NCBI GenBank assembly: GCA_965220935.1
Contig: OZ244857.1
Span: 3,844,001 to 3,908,000, forward strand
From: Bin80 sp965220935
GTDB taxonomy: Bacteria; Bacteroidota; Rhodothermia; Rhodothermales; Bin80
Direction of reading: 5' to 3'
DNA: 64,000 bases
In this document: positions 1 to 8,700 of the stretch, one piece after another
Layout of the letters: every line of letters begins with the position of its first letter
Numbering within the stretch: the first letter of the stretch is position 1
Notes under the pieces: generated by a model
Databases searched by the model: none
Told to the model about the DNA's origin: nothing
Seen by the model: the letters and a program-made list of their open reading frames with translations, nothing else
Translations under genes and position numbers: made by a program

Positions 1-1480
1 AATAAACTGAATTTGAGTCCTCCTTACGACGGAATATTATGTCATGCAGAGACTCTTCATAAGAGTATTTTCCAGTTTCTGTATATTCAAGGTTTCGTTT
101 GAACAGATCAAGGATAAATTTTCGGAACACAACATATTCTGCAAGTTTCTCCTTACTTGAATCGGAAAGTTCTTCAATGATGTTTACGAAACTCTGATCG
201 TCTACATGTGATACATTTGAAGACATTAATTTGTTAATACGAGTCTTAAGGTCAGAGTCATTGCGAAAATTCTCTGCATGGAGATGCAAATCAATTTGCT
301 CTTCGGTGGGTCTACAAGGTAGCTTGGATATGTCTGCGCTGGACAGAGTTCGTTTAAACCAAGGGGCTTTCTGATCAACATAATCTTGGATGATCTTTTT
401 TCTTTGATCTTGCCGGGTCGTAATATCTGATCCAAGGGACTTCTTCACGATATCAGCGGCCGTTTCTTCAATTTGAGTCTGTCCAATAGGAAATTCTATA
501 TCTGGATTTTTCTTAAACTTAAATCCCCCTCGCTCCACCGAGACATTCGTATCAAGGTAGTCGCCACATACGTAAGCATTGACAATATACTTACGTGAAC
601 TTCCGTGTTCATCCTCTTCATCAAAAGCATCCTCAAACTCTGGAATGTGATCGGATAACTGCGTGCGCAATACCTCACGCTTATGGGCAACCATGCTGAT
701 ACGATTTGTCAGATTTCTCGGGGTATACATCTTAAAGATATGAACAGAGAATTGATCACCGTTACTTGGGGGAAATGAAAAACTATTGCTCACGGGCTCA
801 ATCTTTTCTATGAAATGCCCAAGTTGGTTTTCAACAAACCTATTCAGGCAGATTGATGGTTCTGTGTCATGTAACTGTTGATGATGTTCGCGAATTACTA
901 TCTTTGGAAATGCATCTTGATCAGTGATAAAGAATGGGAGGATACGGCGGAGAAGTACTTTAGCGATTGTATCAAGCTTTTTATCGGGGAAAATGCCGTT
1001 ACGAAGATTCCTAATTGTTACTCTAGTTCCAGTTTCCGTTTTTGGACTAGGCCCTTGTTCAAGATTCTGGATGATTTCATGGTGTGCTCCCATCTTAAAG
1101 TTCTGAAAGAAGAACTGGTTTTCATTTTCATACACACTCTCGACAATAAAATCCTTAAAGTGCTTGAAGCATACGAATCGTCCAAATCCCTTGCCTCCCT
1201 GATGAATCTTCAGGTCTGTGTATAGCGTATCAAATGAGTCAAGGTGTTCTTCTGTAAATCCAATCCCATTATCCTCAACTTCAAATCCGATTACATCGTG
1301 AAGACTTTGATCAATTGTGATTTGTTTATTGCGTAAAACGCTGATCGTAACGCATCCGTTTTGTTGGCCTGCTTCCTCAATAGACTCAACAGAGTTGATA
1401 ATGAGTTCAACAAGGGCAGTATATGGTTCAGTATGACCTCCGATATTCTGGATGGCTCGTTGAATATTAATTTTGCTCAT
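1..1480 (-). CDS. GHKL-type ATPase, partial (runs off the window's left edge)
   Basis: Reading the minus strand from the ATG at 1480 gives an uninterrupted frame to base 1, about 493 codons, so the gene is real but its 3' end lies outside the window. The N-terminus has the hallmarks of a GHKL (Hsp90/MutL/histidine-kinase) ATP-binding fold: an N-box ELIINSVES near residue 25, a G1 box EVEDNGIGF near residue 70, and a glycine-rich lid GGKGFGRF near residue 100. The rest (about residues 180-490) is acidic and helical with no domain I recognise. Such stand-alone GHKL ATPases often sit in defence islands, and a TnpB element and a broken AAA15 ATPase lie directly upstream, so a defence role is inferred, not shown. 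The start is chosen because the N-box sits at the usual distance from it. Confidence 0.85.
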   Translation of the reverse strand, partial: MSKINIQRAIQNIGGHTEPYTALVELIINSVESIEEAGQQNGCVTISVLRNKQITIDQSLHDVIGFEVEDNGIGFTEEHLDSFDTLYTDLKIHQGGKGFGRFVCFKHFKDFIVESVYENENQFFFQNFKMGAHHEIIQNLEQGPSPKTETGTRVTIRNLRNGIFPDKKLDTIAKVLLRRILPFFITDQDAFPKIVIREHHQQLHDTEPSICLNRFVENQLGHFIEKIEPVSNSFSFPPSNGDQFSVHIFKMYTPRNLTNRISMVAHKREVLRTQLSDHIPEFEDAFDEEDEHGSSRKYIVNAYVCGDYLDTNVSVERGGFKFKKNPDIEFPIGQTQIEETAADIVKKSLGSDITTRQDQRKKIIQDYVDQKAPWFKRTLSSADISKLPCRPTEEQIDLHLHAENFRNDSDLKTRINKLMSSNVSHVDDQSFVNIIEELSDSSKEKLAEYVVFRKFILDLFKRNLEYTETGKYSYEESLHDIIFRRKEDSNSVY

Positions 1481-1566
1481 ATTAGGATGATTGTCGGTAG
1501 ATTATAAATATCTCATTTCTTGCTACTGCACTGGAAGTTAATTGTTGGGAATTATATACGTGAGTA

Positions 1567-1660
1567 CCCAAAGAATGGAACCATTCTACTTTGGCAAAGT
1601 TTAACAGACACAATAGGATAGATACGCAGTCTACCCTATTGCTTACCATAACATCAACGT
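1567..1660 (+). promoter_or_regulatory. Left-end hairpins of TnpB element 1
   Basis: Two imperfect palindromes lie between the left tip and tnpB. The first runs CCAAAGAATGG, loop AA, then CCATTCTACTTTGG, pairing with a 3-nt bulge (about 1568-1594). The second pairs CAATAGGATAGA with TCTACCCTATTG across a short loop (about 1610-1643). Copy 2 keeps both; copy 3 keeps the second with a different loop. Subterminal hairpins are the sites bound by TnpA in IS200/IS605 elements, so these may be leftovers of that ancestry, or they may control tnpB expression. Confidence 0.55.
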
Positions 1661-1672
1661 AACCTTGATATC

Positions 1673-2923
1673 ATGCCTGTTCAAAAGGCTTCTAACCCTT
1701 CGGGTTCAAACTGTTCCTATCGTGGAATAGAGTATCGTCTATTACCCGGCACGCAGTGGAAAGCCCATCTCTTGTCAGGGCTTTGTGGAGCATGTAGGTT
1801 TGTATGGAATACGTTTCTTGACCAAATCAACAGGGACTATAAAGACGAACATAAGGATAATCCAGAATTGACCTGGCCGTCATTAAGTAGGAGATACACT
1901 TCTTTTCGCCCCACCATTTCTTGGTTGAATCAATACTCGTCCAATATTGTACGAAACACCTTAAAGCATCAGGCAGAGGCGTGGCAGGCTTTCTTCAAGG
2001 GATTACGTGATCATCCTACGTTCCATAATCGGTATCAACACAATTCATTTACGGCGACCAAAGGATTGTTTAAGATCCGAGGGAATGATGTCCATATCCA
2101 GAAGATTGGCTGGATGAAGTTTCGTAGGAAAGGAGGTAATCCTTATCCAGACGGTGAGCCGATTGAAGTCACCGTGAAGAAAGACGGGCGGTACTGGAAG
2201 ATGAGCGTAATTTACAAGGTCAACAATCTACCCGAGCACGTAGATGATGGCAAAGAGATTGGCATTGACGTGAATACCTATAACATTTCTTATTCCTCAA
2301 CGGATGGCGAACAGGGCATGTTACCGCTCCCTGACTTAACGGATAAAGAGATTAAGATTCGTCGGTGGCAAAGAAAGTTAGCCCGACAGAAGAAAGAATC
2401 GGGGCGATCCAAGGATACCCAGAAGAAGATTTCCAAATTGAAGCGCCAGCAGCGCAACGCGAGGAAGAATGCGGCACATCAACATAGCCGTAGATTGTCC
2501 AATAAGGCCCATACGTTGAAACGTGAAGACTTGAAGATCAAGAACATGTCCAAGTCTGCCAAGGGCACGGTTGAGAGCCCTGGAACCAATGTGAAGGCAA
2601 AAGCAGGGTTGAACCGCGTCATTCTCAACGCTGGATGGAGGCGGTTTAATTCCTATTGCGATTACAAGTTTGGCAACGTGATTCTTGTAGATCCGAGGTA
2701 TACCAGTCAACGCTGTAATCAGTGTGGACATACAGATAAAAATAACCGTAAGACGCAAAGTGGATTTAAGTGTATGGCATGTGGCCATGCGGATCACGCA
2801 GATATCAATGCATCTGCGAATGTATTACAGGCCTCCGGGATTGGGGCGTCTGCACGTGGAGGAGCGTTCTCGTTAGAGACTCCTATGAGCCGTGAAATGG
2901 ATACGCAAAAGGTGGCTGCCTAA
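1673..2923 (+). CDS. tnpB: TnpB-family RNA-guided nuclease (OrfB/IS605 type)
   Basis: A 416-residue TnpB of normal length. The RuvC-like catalytic triad is visible: D199 in GIDVN, E285 in LKREDLKI and D377 in HADINAS. A four-cysteine zinc ribbon (CNQCG and CMACG, about residues 345-370) sits between the second and third catalytic motifs as is normal. The N-terminus is basic and helical (wedge/REC part), starting MPVQKASNPSG. TnpB proteins are RNA-guided DNA endonucleases, guided by an RNA made from the 3' end of their own element; here a covarying hairpin lies at 2860-2884. No tnpA accompanies it. All key residues are present, so it is probably active. Paralogues at 31.6 and 43-44 kb are broken. 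Confidence 0.92.
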   Translation: MPVQKASNPSGSNCSYRGIEYRLLPGTQWKAHLLSGLCGACRFVWNTFLDQINRDYKDEHKDNPELTWPSLSRRYTSFRPTISWLNQYSSNIVRNTLKHQAEAWQAFFKGLRDHPTFHNRYQHNSFTATKGLFKIRGNDVHIQKIGWMKFRRKGGNPYPDGEPIEVTVKKDGRYWKMSVIYKVNNLPEHVDDGKEIGIDVNTYNISYSSTDGEQGMLPLPDLTDKEIKIRRWQRKLARQKKESGRSKDTQKKISKLKRQQRNARKNAAHQHSRRLSNKAHTLKREDLKIKNMSKSAKGTVESPGTNVKAKAGLNRVILNAGWRRFNSYCDYKFGNVILVDPRYTSQRCNQCGHTDKNNRKTQSGFKCMACGHADHADINASANVLQASGIGASARGGAFSLETPMSREMDTQKVAA

Positions 2924-2950
2924 TCGGTGGCACTCACGTATATAATTCCC
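2840..2950 (+). ncRNA. Candidate omegaRNA (reRNA) scaffold of TnpB copy 1
   Basis: The last part of tnpB and the right end hold a hairpin: AGGAG (2860-2864), inner stem TCTC, loop GTTA, inner stem GAGA, then CTCCT (2880-2884). Copy 2 has the inner stem TTCC/GGAA and copy 3 and the relict also keep it paired, so the changes compensate each other. TnpB guide scaffolds are known to come from this position and to end at the element's right boundary. If so, the guide here would begin at 2951. Exact ends are not determined. Confidence 0.55.
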
Positions 2951-2958
2951 TAATTGTT

Positions 2959-3279
2959 CTATACACTAACATCGCTTCAATAGCCACCTTGCATTAGCAC
3001 GCAGAGAATTGAATATGGCTCTGAATGCTATTTATAAGCCATCAAGATTTGACATGTGTTAACATGTGCGGGCCTAATCAACATCAGTACACATGATTCT
3101 TGCATTAATTTTGTCTACAATCATTGAGTCATGCGCGTACGTTTTAGATCGCTGAGTGGATAGGTATTCTGAACAAAATCAAGATCCTTTCCGTTGAATT
3201 GGTCTTGGTTTCTAAGCGTTTATTTTGAGGTTGTCCAACTTAGAATAATGCCCAGATCAATGACTTTTGATTCTCAATC
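2959..3279. other. Intergenic stretch, no gene recognised
   Basis: AT-rich sequence between TnpB element 1 and the AAA15 ATPase. I see no open frame of useful length, no clear hairpin with a T-run and no repeat. It probably carries the promoter of the ATPase gene. Confidence 0.5.
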
Positions 3280-4451
3280 ATGAATTCGCTTGATAGAATA
3301 AGCCTCACCAATATAAGATGCTTTGAATCAGAGCACTCAGTAGAGTTGCCACGAATTACAATAGTCACTGGGGAAAACAGTACCGGTAAGACCACTCTAC
3401 TAGGATGTTGTAGTGCATTGACAAGGTCGGTCTCAAATCAGAATGCCTTGGACTATGATCCATTCAATATCTATCCATTTCGGATGGGTAATTTTGGTAA
3501 CATCCTCCGAATGAATCATCAATCGTTTTCACTCGGAGGAAGTGTAAACAACATTAAGTATGATTTTCAATTCGAGCAGAGAGAAGGGAAATTATTTGAG
3601 GAAACGGTTAAGGTGAAGCCAGATGGTCTAGAGCAATTAACAATTCCTCAAAACGGATCAGATGGTACGTTTACTCTCAAGCCCCCTGGACTCAATGTTG
3701 AAGTTTTCACCGAGGATATCAGTTATTCTCATATATATCAATGGTTATCATCTGCAGTGAGACATGGAGATTTTCCACACAAAGAGTCTGTGCAGCAGAT
3801 TCAAGATAATGGACATAGTGACTCTGCTCATGAGATAAAATTCAACAAGTATTTAAATGACCTTTCACGAAAATTACCCCGTCGCCCGATATGTATTGCC
3901 AATGTAAGCCCATACTTATATCCGCAACAGCGAAAATTCGGAGCAAATCAAGATTGTCCAATAGAACTCTCAGAGGTTGGACAACAACTGGCACTGTTTG
4001 ATCAGATCCGAGTTCATAGAGTTCAAGACAAATCCTTCGAGCTGGAGTCGGATTTAACAACCAGTTTTTCAATATTTCGGATGTCGGTCTTAGTATTCAC
4101 GCAATGATACTAACTCTCAGAACACTTCTCAAGTCTCCACCACAGTCCGTATTGCTCCAGCAGCCCGAAGCTCATCTGCACCCACTGACACAAGCTAATC
4201 TGGCTCAGCTCATGGCTAACTCTGCACATCAATTCATCGTAGAATCACACTCGGATTTCATCATTAACCGATTGTCTATCTGTATACGTAAACAGTGGGT
4301 AGATGCCAGAGATATTGGACTTTTATGGCGAGAGAAAACTGGAGTATCTGTTTCAATTCATGAGTTTAGATTTGATGAAGATGGCAATATGTTGGATGAG
4401 TATAGGGAACTTTTTAATCAAGAAACGGATGATTTTTTAGGAGTAGAGTAA
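3280..4451 (+). pseudogene. AAA15-family ATPase, frameshifted
   Basis: Two overlapping frames (3280-4107 and 4104-4451) together make one ABC/SMC-like ATPase of the AAA15 type. The first holds the Walker A motif GENSTGKTTLL near residue 31, preceded by a typical N-terminal beta-hairpin (SLTNIRCFESEHSVELP). The second holds the Walker B/signature region LLQQPEAHLHP and the switch motif VESHSDF. The usual DVGxGxSQ-like segment is damaged at about 4060-4115 (it reads DVGLSIHAMI), which is where the frame changes, so the protein is likely inactive. Such ATPases are paired with nucleases or PIN proteins in defence modules, and a decayed PIN-like frame follows at once. Role in defence is inferred. 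Confidence 0.75.
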
Positions 4452-4455
4452 TAAT

Positions 4456-4880
4456 ATGTGTACGCTGACGATCATTGACACAAATTCAGTAAATGTACCT
4501 CGTAAACCTCATCCAATTTTGAATTGGATTGAACGCGGATATGGAATTCTCTGCTATACTGGTGCGGGGAAGCTGGGACAGGAACTAAAATGTTCTGGCG
4601 AAAAATTGAGGCATATAAGTTGAGTGGAAAAGACAAATACATATCAAGATGAGAGTCGCTGTGGATCAAGATACAATTACCTCAGACGACGAAGACCTGT
4701 TGGCCCTCATTATTGCAAGTCATGCGGAGGTAGTTGACACAGATGATGAATGACCTAAAAAAGGATATCAAAAGCTATATTAATACGATTAACAAAGTAT
4801 ATATCCCCAGCATCGAAGGCAGAAAGTACGACAAGGATTTCTGGATCACCGCCAGTGTATTGCCGATAACCCTTTAATAA
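4456..4880 (+). pseudogene. Decayed PIN-like small gene
   Basis: An ATG 4 bp after the ATPase opens a 55-codon frame (MCTLTIIDTNSVNVP...) that resembles the start of a PIN-like nuclease (IIDTN). After a frame change, 4645-4760 reads VDQDTITSDDEDLLALIIA followed by SHAEVVDTDDE, which resembles the middle of a PIN domain (acidic residues in a D-D/E-D-LLAL context); another frame continues DLKKDIKSYI. No single frame survives. Pairing of an AAA15 ATPase with a PIN-like protein is a known neighbourhood type. The assignment rests on short motifs. Confidence 0.4.
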
Positions 4881-4997
4881 TATCTTCAGATGTGATGACA
4901 TCCATGCGAAGTATGTGCTTGACTCCGCCATTGATAAATTCGCGAGTGGAGACGTTTTCTCTTTTAGAGATGCAAGAGTTTCTCTGATAATATTTTG

Positions 4998-7280
4998 ATG
5001 AACTCTCAAGTACTTGTAGATGAAAAACTTGCTCTTGAGCATGGACTCACTGAGCAGGAGTATGAGTGGATACTCAAACGGTTGGGAAGGACCCCAACGA
5101 TGACAGAACTCGGAATTTATTCCGTCATGTGGAGTGAGCACTGCTCATACAAGAACTCTATTGCAATTCTCAAAACGCTCCCACGAGAGGGGGACGCTTT
5201 ACTAGTCAGCGCTGGTGATGAGAATGCAGGACTTGTAGATATTGGCGATGGCCTAGCCGTTGCATTCAAGATTGAGAGCCACAACCATCCCTCTGCGGTT
5301 GAACCCTATCAAGGCGCTGCAACAGGCGTTGGTGGAATCCATCGTGATATATTTACCATGGGAGCCCGCCCAATCTGCGCTTTGAACTCTCTTCGATTTG
5401 GGTCACTTGAAAACAGTAGAGTCCGATATCTCTTTGATGGCGTGGTCAGAGGGATTGGCGATTACGGCAATTCATTTGGTGTCCCCACGGTTGCAGGAGA
5501 GGTCTATTTTGATCCCGCCTACGAAGGGAACCCACTGGTAAACGCCATGAGTGTGGGAATTGTAAAGACGGATGCGACCGCTTCTGCAATAGCAAAAGGA
5601 GTCGGCAATAAGGTCTTTATTGTGGGCTCATCAACCGGCAGAGATGGGATTCATGGTGCAACATTTGCATCAGAGGAAATCACAGATGAGAGTGAACAAA
5701 ACCGTCCTAGCGTCCAGGTAGGAGATCCCTTCACTGAAAAATTACTCCTTGAAGCAACCCTTGAAGCAATCGCGGCCAATGTGGTGGTTGGAATTCAAGA
5801 TATGGGGGCAGCGGGAATTACATGCTCCTCCTGTGAAATGAGCGCAAAAGGGCAATCTGGTATGCGACTCAATCTAGATCATGTCCCCGTTCGAGAACCA
5901 AATATGACGGCCTACGAAATCATGCTTTCCGAAAGCCAAGAGCGGATGCTCCTAGTGTGTGTTCCCGATAAAGAAGACCAACTCAAAGAGATCTTTGAGA
6001 AGTGGGATCTACATGCGGTATGTATCGGCGAAGTGACCGATACTGGGCGTGTTCAAGTGCACTATCAGGGCAAACTGGTCGCCGATGTGGATGCGGATCA
6101 TTTAGTTCTTGGAGGTGGAGCCCCCGTTTATCATCGAGAAGCGACTCGTCCAAAATACCTTGATCCATCAGCAAATATTCCAGAAATAGATGATCTCAAG
6201 CCTAATGAGGTCAATCAGGCGTTGATGAAATTATTATCATCTCCCAATATTGCTTCCAAACACTGGGTCTATGAGCAGTACGATACAATGGTGCGCACCG
6301 GTACGGTGGCCGGGCCTGGGCCAAGTGATGCAGCTGTCATTCGGATTAAGAATTCAAATAAAGGCCTAGCAGTCAAAACTGATTGTAATGGACGCTATGT
6401 GTATCTAAATCCACGCAAAGGCGGACAGATTGCAGTTGCTGAGGCAGCACGCAATGTTGTCTGCGCTGGGGCAACTCCACTAGCGATTACTAATTGCCTT
6501 AATTTTGGAAACCCCTACAAGCCAGAAGTCTATTGGACATTTAAAGAAGCTGTGGGAGGAATGAGTGATGCCTGTAATGTACTCAATACCCCTGTAACTG
6601 GAGGGAATGTCTCATTTTACAATGAAAATCCAGAGGGGGCTGTGTTCCCGACCCCAACCATCGGGATGCTGGGCTTGGTAGAGGATGTTGCGACTCATGC
6701 AACGCAAATTGGGTTTCGTCGGACAGGGGATGTGATTTATTTGCTATCTCCCGCATCATGGGCATTTCGTGCACAGCAAGAAGATCTTGGCGGGACTGAG
6801 TTTTTGGCTCACAATCATGAACTGATTTGCGGGGATGCTCCCTATTTAGATCTTGCAGAAGAGTATGAAGTTCAAAGGGCTGCATCTGCACTAATCCATA
6901 CAGGGATCATTGGAAGTGCCCATGATGTATCTGATGGCGGATTGTTGATTGCTTTGGCGGAGAGCATCTTGTTTTCCGATGGGATGGGTGCGGATATTAA
7001 TGTGGCTTTAAAAAGCGGAGATCGGATTGATGCGCTACTGTTTGGCGAAGCCCAATCTCGAATTATACTATCTGTTAGCGAGTCGGAGACTGAGCAAATC
7101 AGATCGGTACTCATCAATTTTCCTGAAGTACAACTCACCTCAATTGGCCGAGTCATCAAAAAGCCAATGTTATTGTTGAGCATTAATGAGCAGCACGAGA
7201 TCTGTTGCACCTCAGATGATATGAGGATAGAATATTTTGAGAGCCTCTCCAGATCTATGGCGCATTCAGCAGTCACTTAA
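4998..7280 (+). CDS. purL: Phosphoribosylformylglycinamidine synthase subunit PurL
   Basis: A 760-residue small-type PurL, which makes FGAM from FGAR and ATP using ammonia delivered by PurQ with PurS, in de novo purine synthesis in the cytosol. Recognisable blocks include MWSEHCSYKNS near residue 45, IESHNHPSAVEPYQGAATGVGG near 90-110, GIQDMGAAGITCSSCEM near 265 and the second AIRS-like half with VTGGNVSFYNE near 540. ATG 4998 is preferred; a TTG three bases earlier (4995) is also in frame. purS and purQ are not in the window. Downstream is trxA, 61 bp away. Confidence 0.95.
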   Translation: MNSQVLVDEKLALEHGLTEQEYEWILKRLGRTPTMTELGIYSVMWSEHCSYKNSIAILKTLPREGDALLVSAGDENAGLVDIGDGLAVAFKIESHNHPSAVEPYQGAATGVGGIHRDIFTMGARPICALNSLRFGSLENSRVRYLFDGVVRGIGDYGNSFGVPTVAGEVYFDPAYEGNPLVNAMSVGIVKTDATASAIAKGVGNKVFIVGSSTGRDGIHGATFASEEITDESEQNRPSVQVGDPFTEKLLLEATLEAIAANVVVGIQDMGAAGITCSSCEMSAKGQSGMRLNLDHVPVREPNMTAYEIMLSESQERMLLVCVPDKEDQLKEIFEKWDLHAVCIGEVTDTGRVQVHYQGKLVADVDADHLVLGGGAPVYHREATRPKYLDPSANIPEIDDLKPNEVNQALMKLLSSPNIASKHWVYEQYDTMVRTGTVAGPGPSDAAVIRIKNSNKGLAVKTDCNGRYVYLNPRKGGQIAVAEAARNVVCAGATPLAITNCLNFGNPYKPEVYWTFKEAVGGMSDACNVLNTPVTGGNVSFYNENPEGAVFPTPTIGMLGLVEDVATHATQIGFRRTGDVIYLLSPASWAFRAQQEDLGGTEFLAHNHELICGDAPYLDLAEEYEVQRAASALIHTGIIGSAHDVSDGGLLIALAESILFSDGMGADINVALKSGDRIDALLFGEAQSRIILSVSESETEQIRSVLINFPEVQLTSIGRVIKKPMLLLSINEQHEICCTSDDMRIEYFESLSRSMAHSAVT

Positions 7281-7341
7281 CTTGTTCGCGATTCACGCGT
7301 ATAAGTATTTTGTTACATTCATCATATATCCTCTATCTACC

Positions 7342-7674
7342 ATGGCAGCAATTGAACTTACCGACGCTAATTTTCAGTCTGAAGTCTTGGACTCCAACCT
7401 CCCTGTTCTGGTTGATTTCTGGGCCGAATGGTGTGGCCCTTGCAGGGCAATCGCACCAATCATCTCAGAGTTAGCCACAGAGTATTCTGGTAAAGCGAAA
7501 ATCGGAAAGGTTGATGTGGATAATAATCCTGAAACCGCAATGAAATACAATGTACGCTCTATTCCTACCTTGTTGTTTTTCGTAGACGGACAAGTGCGAG
7601 ATCAGATGATCGGTGCTGCCAATAAGCGCGAATATCAAAAGAAATTGGATTCGCTGGTTGGCCGTGTTGCATAA
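7342..7674 (+). CDS. trxA: Thioredoxin
   Basis: A 110-residue thioredoxin, the general cytosolic disulfide reductant, with the active site WCGPC at about residues 30-34 in the context LVDFWAEWCGPCRAIAP and the conserved cis-proline loop RSIPTLLFF. The start ATG at 7342 gives the normal thioredoxin length; the frame is open further upstream, but that part overlaps purL and is not thioredoxin-like. Its reductase trxB follows 63 bp downstream, so the pair is probably co-transcribed. Confidence 0.96.
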   Translation: MAAIELTDANFQSEVLDSNLPVLVDFWAEWCGPCRAIAPIISELATEYSGKAKIGKVDVDNNPETAMKYNVRSIPTLLFFVDGQVRDQMIGAANKREYQKKLDSLVGRVA

Positions 7675-7737
7675 GCATGTAGGTGGCGCTTATGGTTAGA
7701 TCCGCAGAATCAGATACGCCCATTTTGATGAGGTGAA

Positions 7738-8700
7738 ATGTCTGAAATAGCCCATTCATCTCACACGCCCCTAGGTGAGCGTCATCGGGTCGTCATCATT
7801 GGCTCTGGCCCCGCAGGATATACGGCTGCGCTCTATGCAGCCCGCGCGAACCTATCGCCAGTTGTTTATGAAGGCCTTGAGCCTGGAGGGCAATTAACCA
7901 CTACAACGGATGTTGAAAATTACCCTGGATATGTCCATGGTGTCTTAGGGCCTGCAATGATGGAGGATTTTAAGGCACAGGCCGTTCGTTTTGGGGCGCA
8001 GACGCGTTTTGGCACAGTGACGGATCTAGATTTATCCAGCCGCCCGTTTAAGCTGGTGATTGATCACGATAAAGAGCTATCCACAGATACAGTGATCGTT
8101 GCTACGGGGGCATCCGCTCGTTATTTAGGTCTTGAAAATGAGAAGCGATTACTGGGGCGGGGGGTTTCTGCATGCGCGACCTGTGATGGTGCCTTTTTCC
8201 GTGATATGGACTTAGCCATTGTTGGGGGTGGGGATACGGCAATGGAAGAATCCTTATTTTTGACTCGATTTGCTTCCAAAGTCTGGCTCATCCATCGCCG
8301 CGACGCTCTTCGCGCTTCAAAGATCATGCAACAGCGCGTGATGAATCATCCTAAAATTGAGATTATTTGGAATACGGTTGTGATGGATGTGCATGGTTTA
8401 GATGAGGTAACTGGGGTTCGCTTAAAAAATGTGTTGGATTCCAGTGAATCAGATCTGGAGGTTGGAGGATTCTTTGTTGCCATCGGGCACACTCCGAATA
8501 CAGCTCTTTTTTCATCTTGGTTAGATATGGACGATTTAGGATACATTCACACGATGCCAGGATCAACCAAGACAAATATTTCTGGTGTCTTTGCCTGTGG
8601 GGACGCGCAGGATCATGTCTACAGGCAAGCGATTACGGCCGCTGGAACAGGATGTATGGCGGCGATTGATGCAGAACGTTTTTTGGCATCAGCCTCGTAG
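7738..8700 (+). CDS. trxB: Thioredoxin reductase
   Basis: A 320-residue NADPH-dependent flavoprotein that reduces thioredoxin. The FAD-binding motif GSGPAGYTAALYAARA starts near residue 22, the redox-active CATCDG is near residue 146, the NADPH motif GGGDTAMEES follows, and the second FAD motif FACGDAQD is near the C-terminus. Length is typical. It sits just after trxA. Its last 12 bases overlap convergently with the 3' end of the proline dehydrogenase gene on the other strand. Confidence 0.96.
   Translation: MSEIAHSSHTPLGERHRVVIIGSGPAGYTAALYAARANLSPVVYEGLEPGGQLTTTTDVENYPGYVHGVLGPAMMEDFKAQAVRFGAQTRFGTVTDLDLSSRPFKLVIDHDKELSTDTVIVATGASARYLGLENEKRLLGRGVSACATCDGAFFRDMDLAIVGGGDTAMEESLFLTRFASKVWLIHRRDALRASKIMQQRVMNHPKIEIIWNTVVMDVHGLDEVTGVRLKNVLDSSESDLEVGGFFVAIGHTPNTALFSSWLDMDDLGYIHTMPGSTKTNISGVFACGDAQDHVYRQAITAAGTGCMAAIDAERFLASAS

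Larger units (their letters stand above)
1547..2950 (+). mobile_element. TnpB element copy 1 with terminal inverted repeats and 8-bp target duplication
   Basis: The left tip GGGAATTATATACGTGAGT (from 1547) is repeated in inverse orientation at the right tip ending at 2950; the match is 21 of 22 bases, the one difference being A/G after GTGAGT. Both tips are flanked by the identical octamer TAATTGTT (1539-1546 and 2951-2958). Terminal inverted repeats plus an 8-bp duplication are typical of the IS1595 DDE family, not of IS200/IS605 elements, which lack both. The only gene inside is tnpB. The perfect duplication and intact gene suggest this is the most recent copy. The same tip sequence begins the IS1595 element at 26447. 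Confidence 0.88.
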
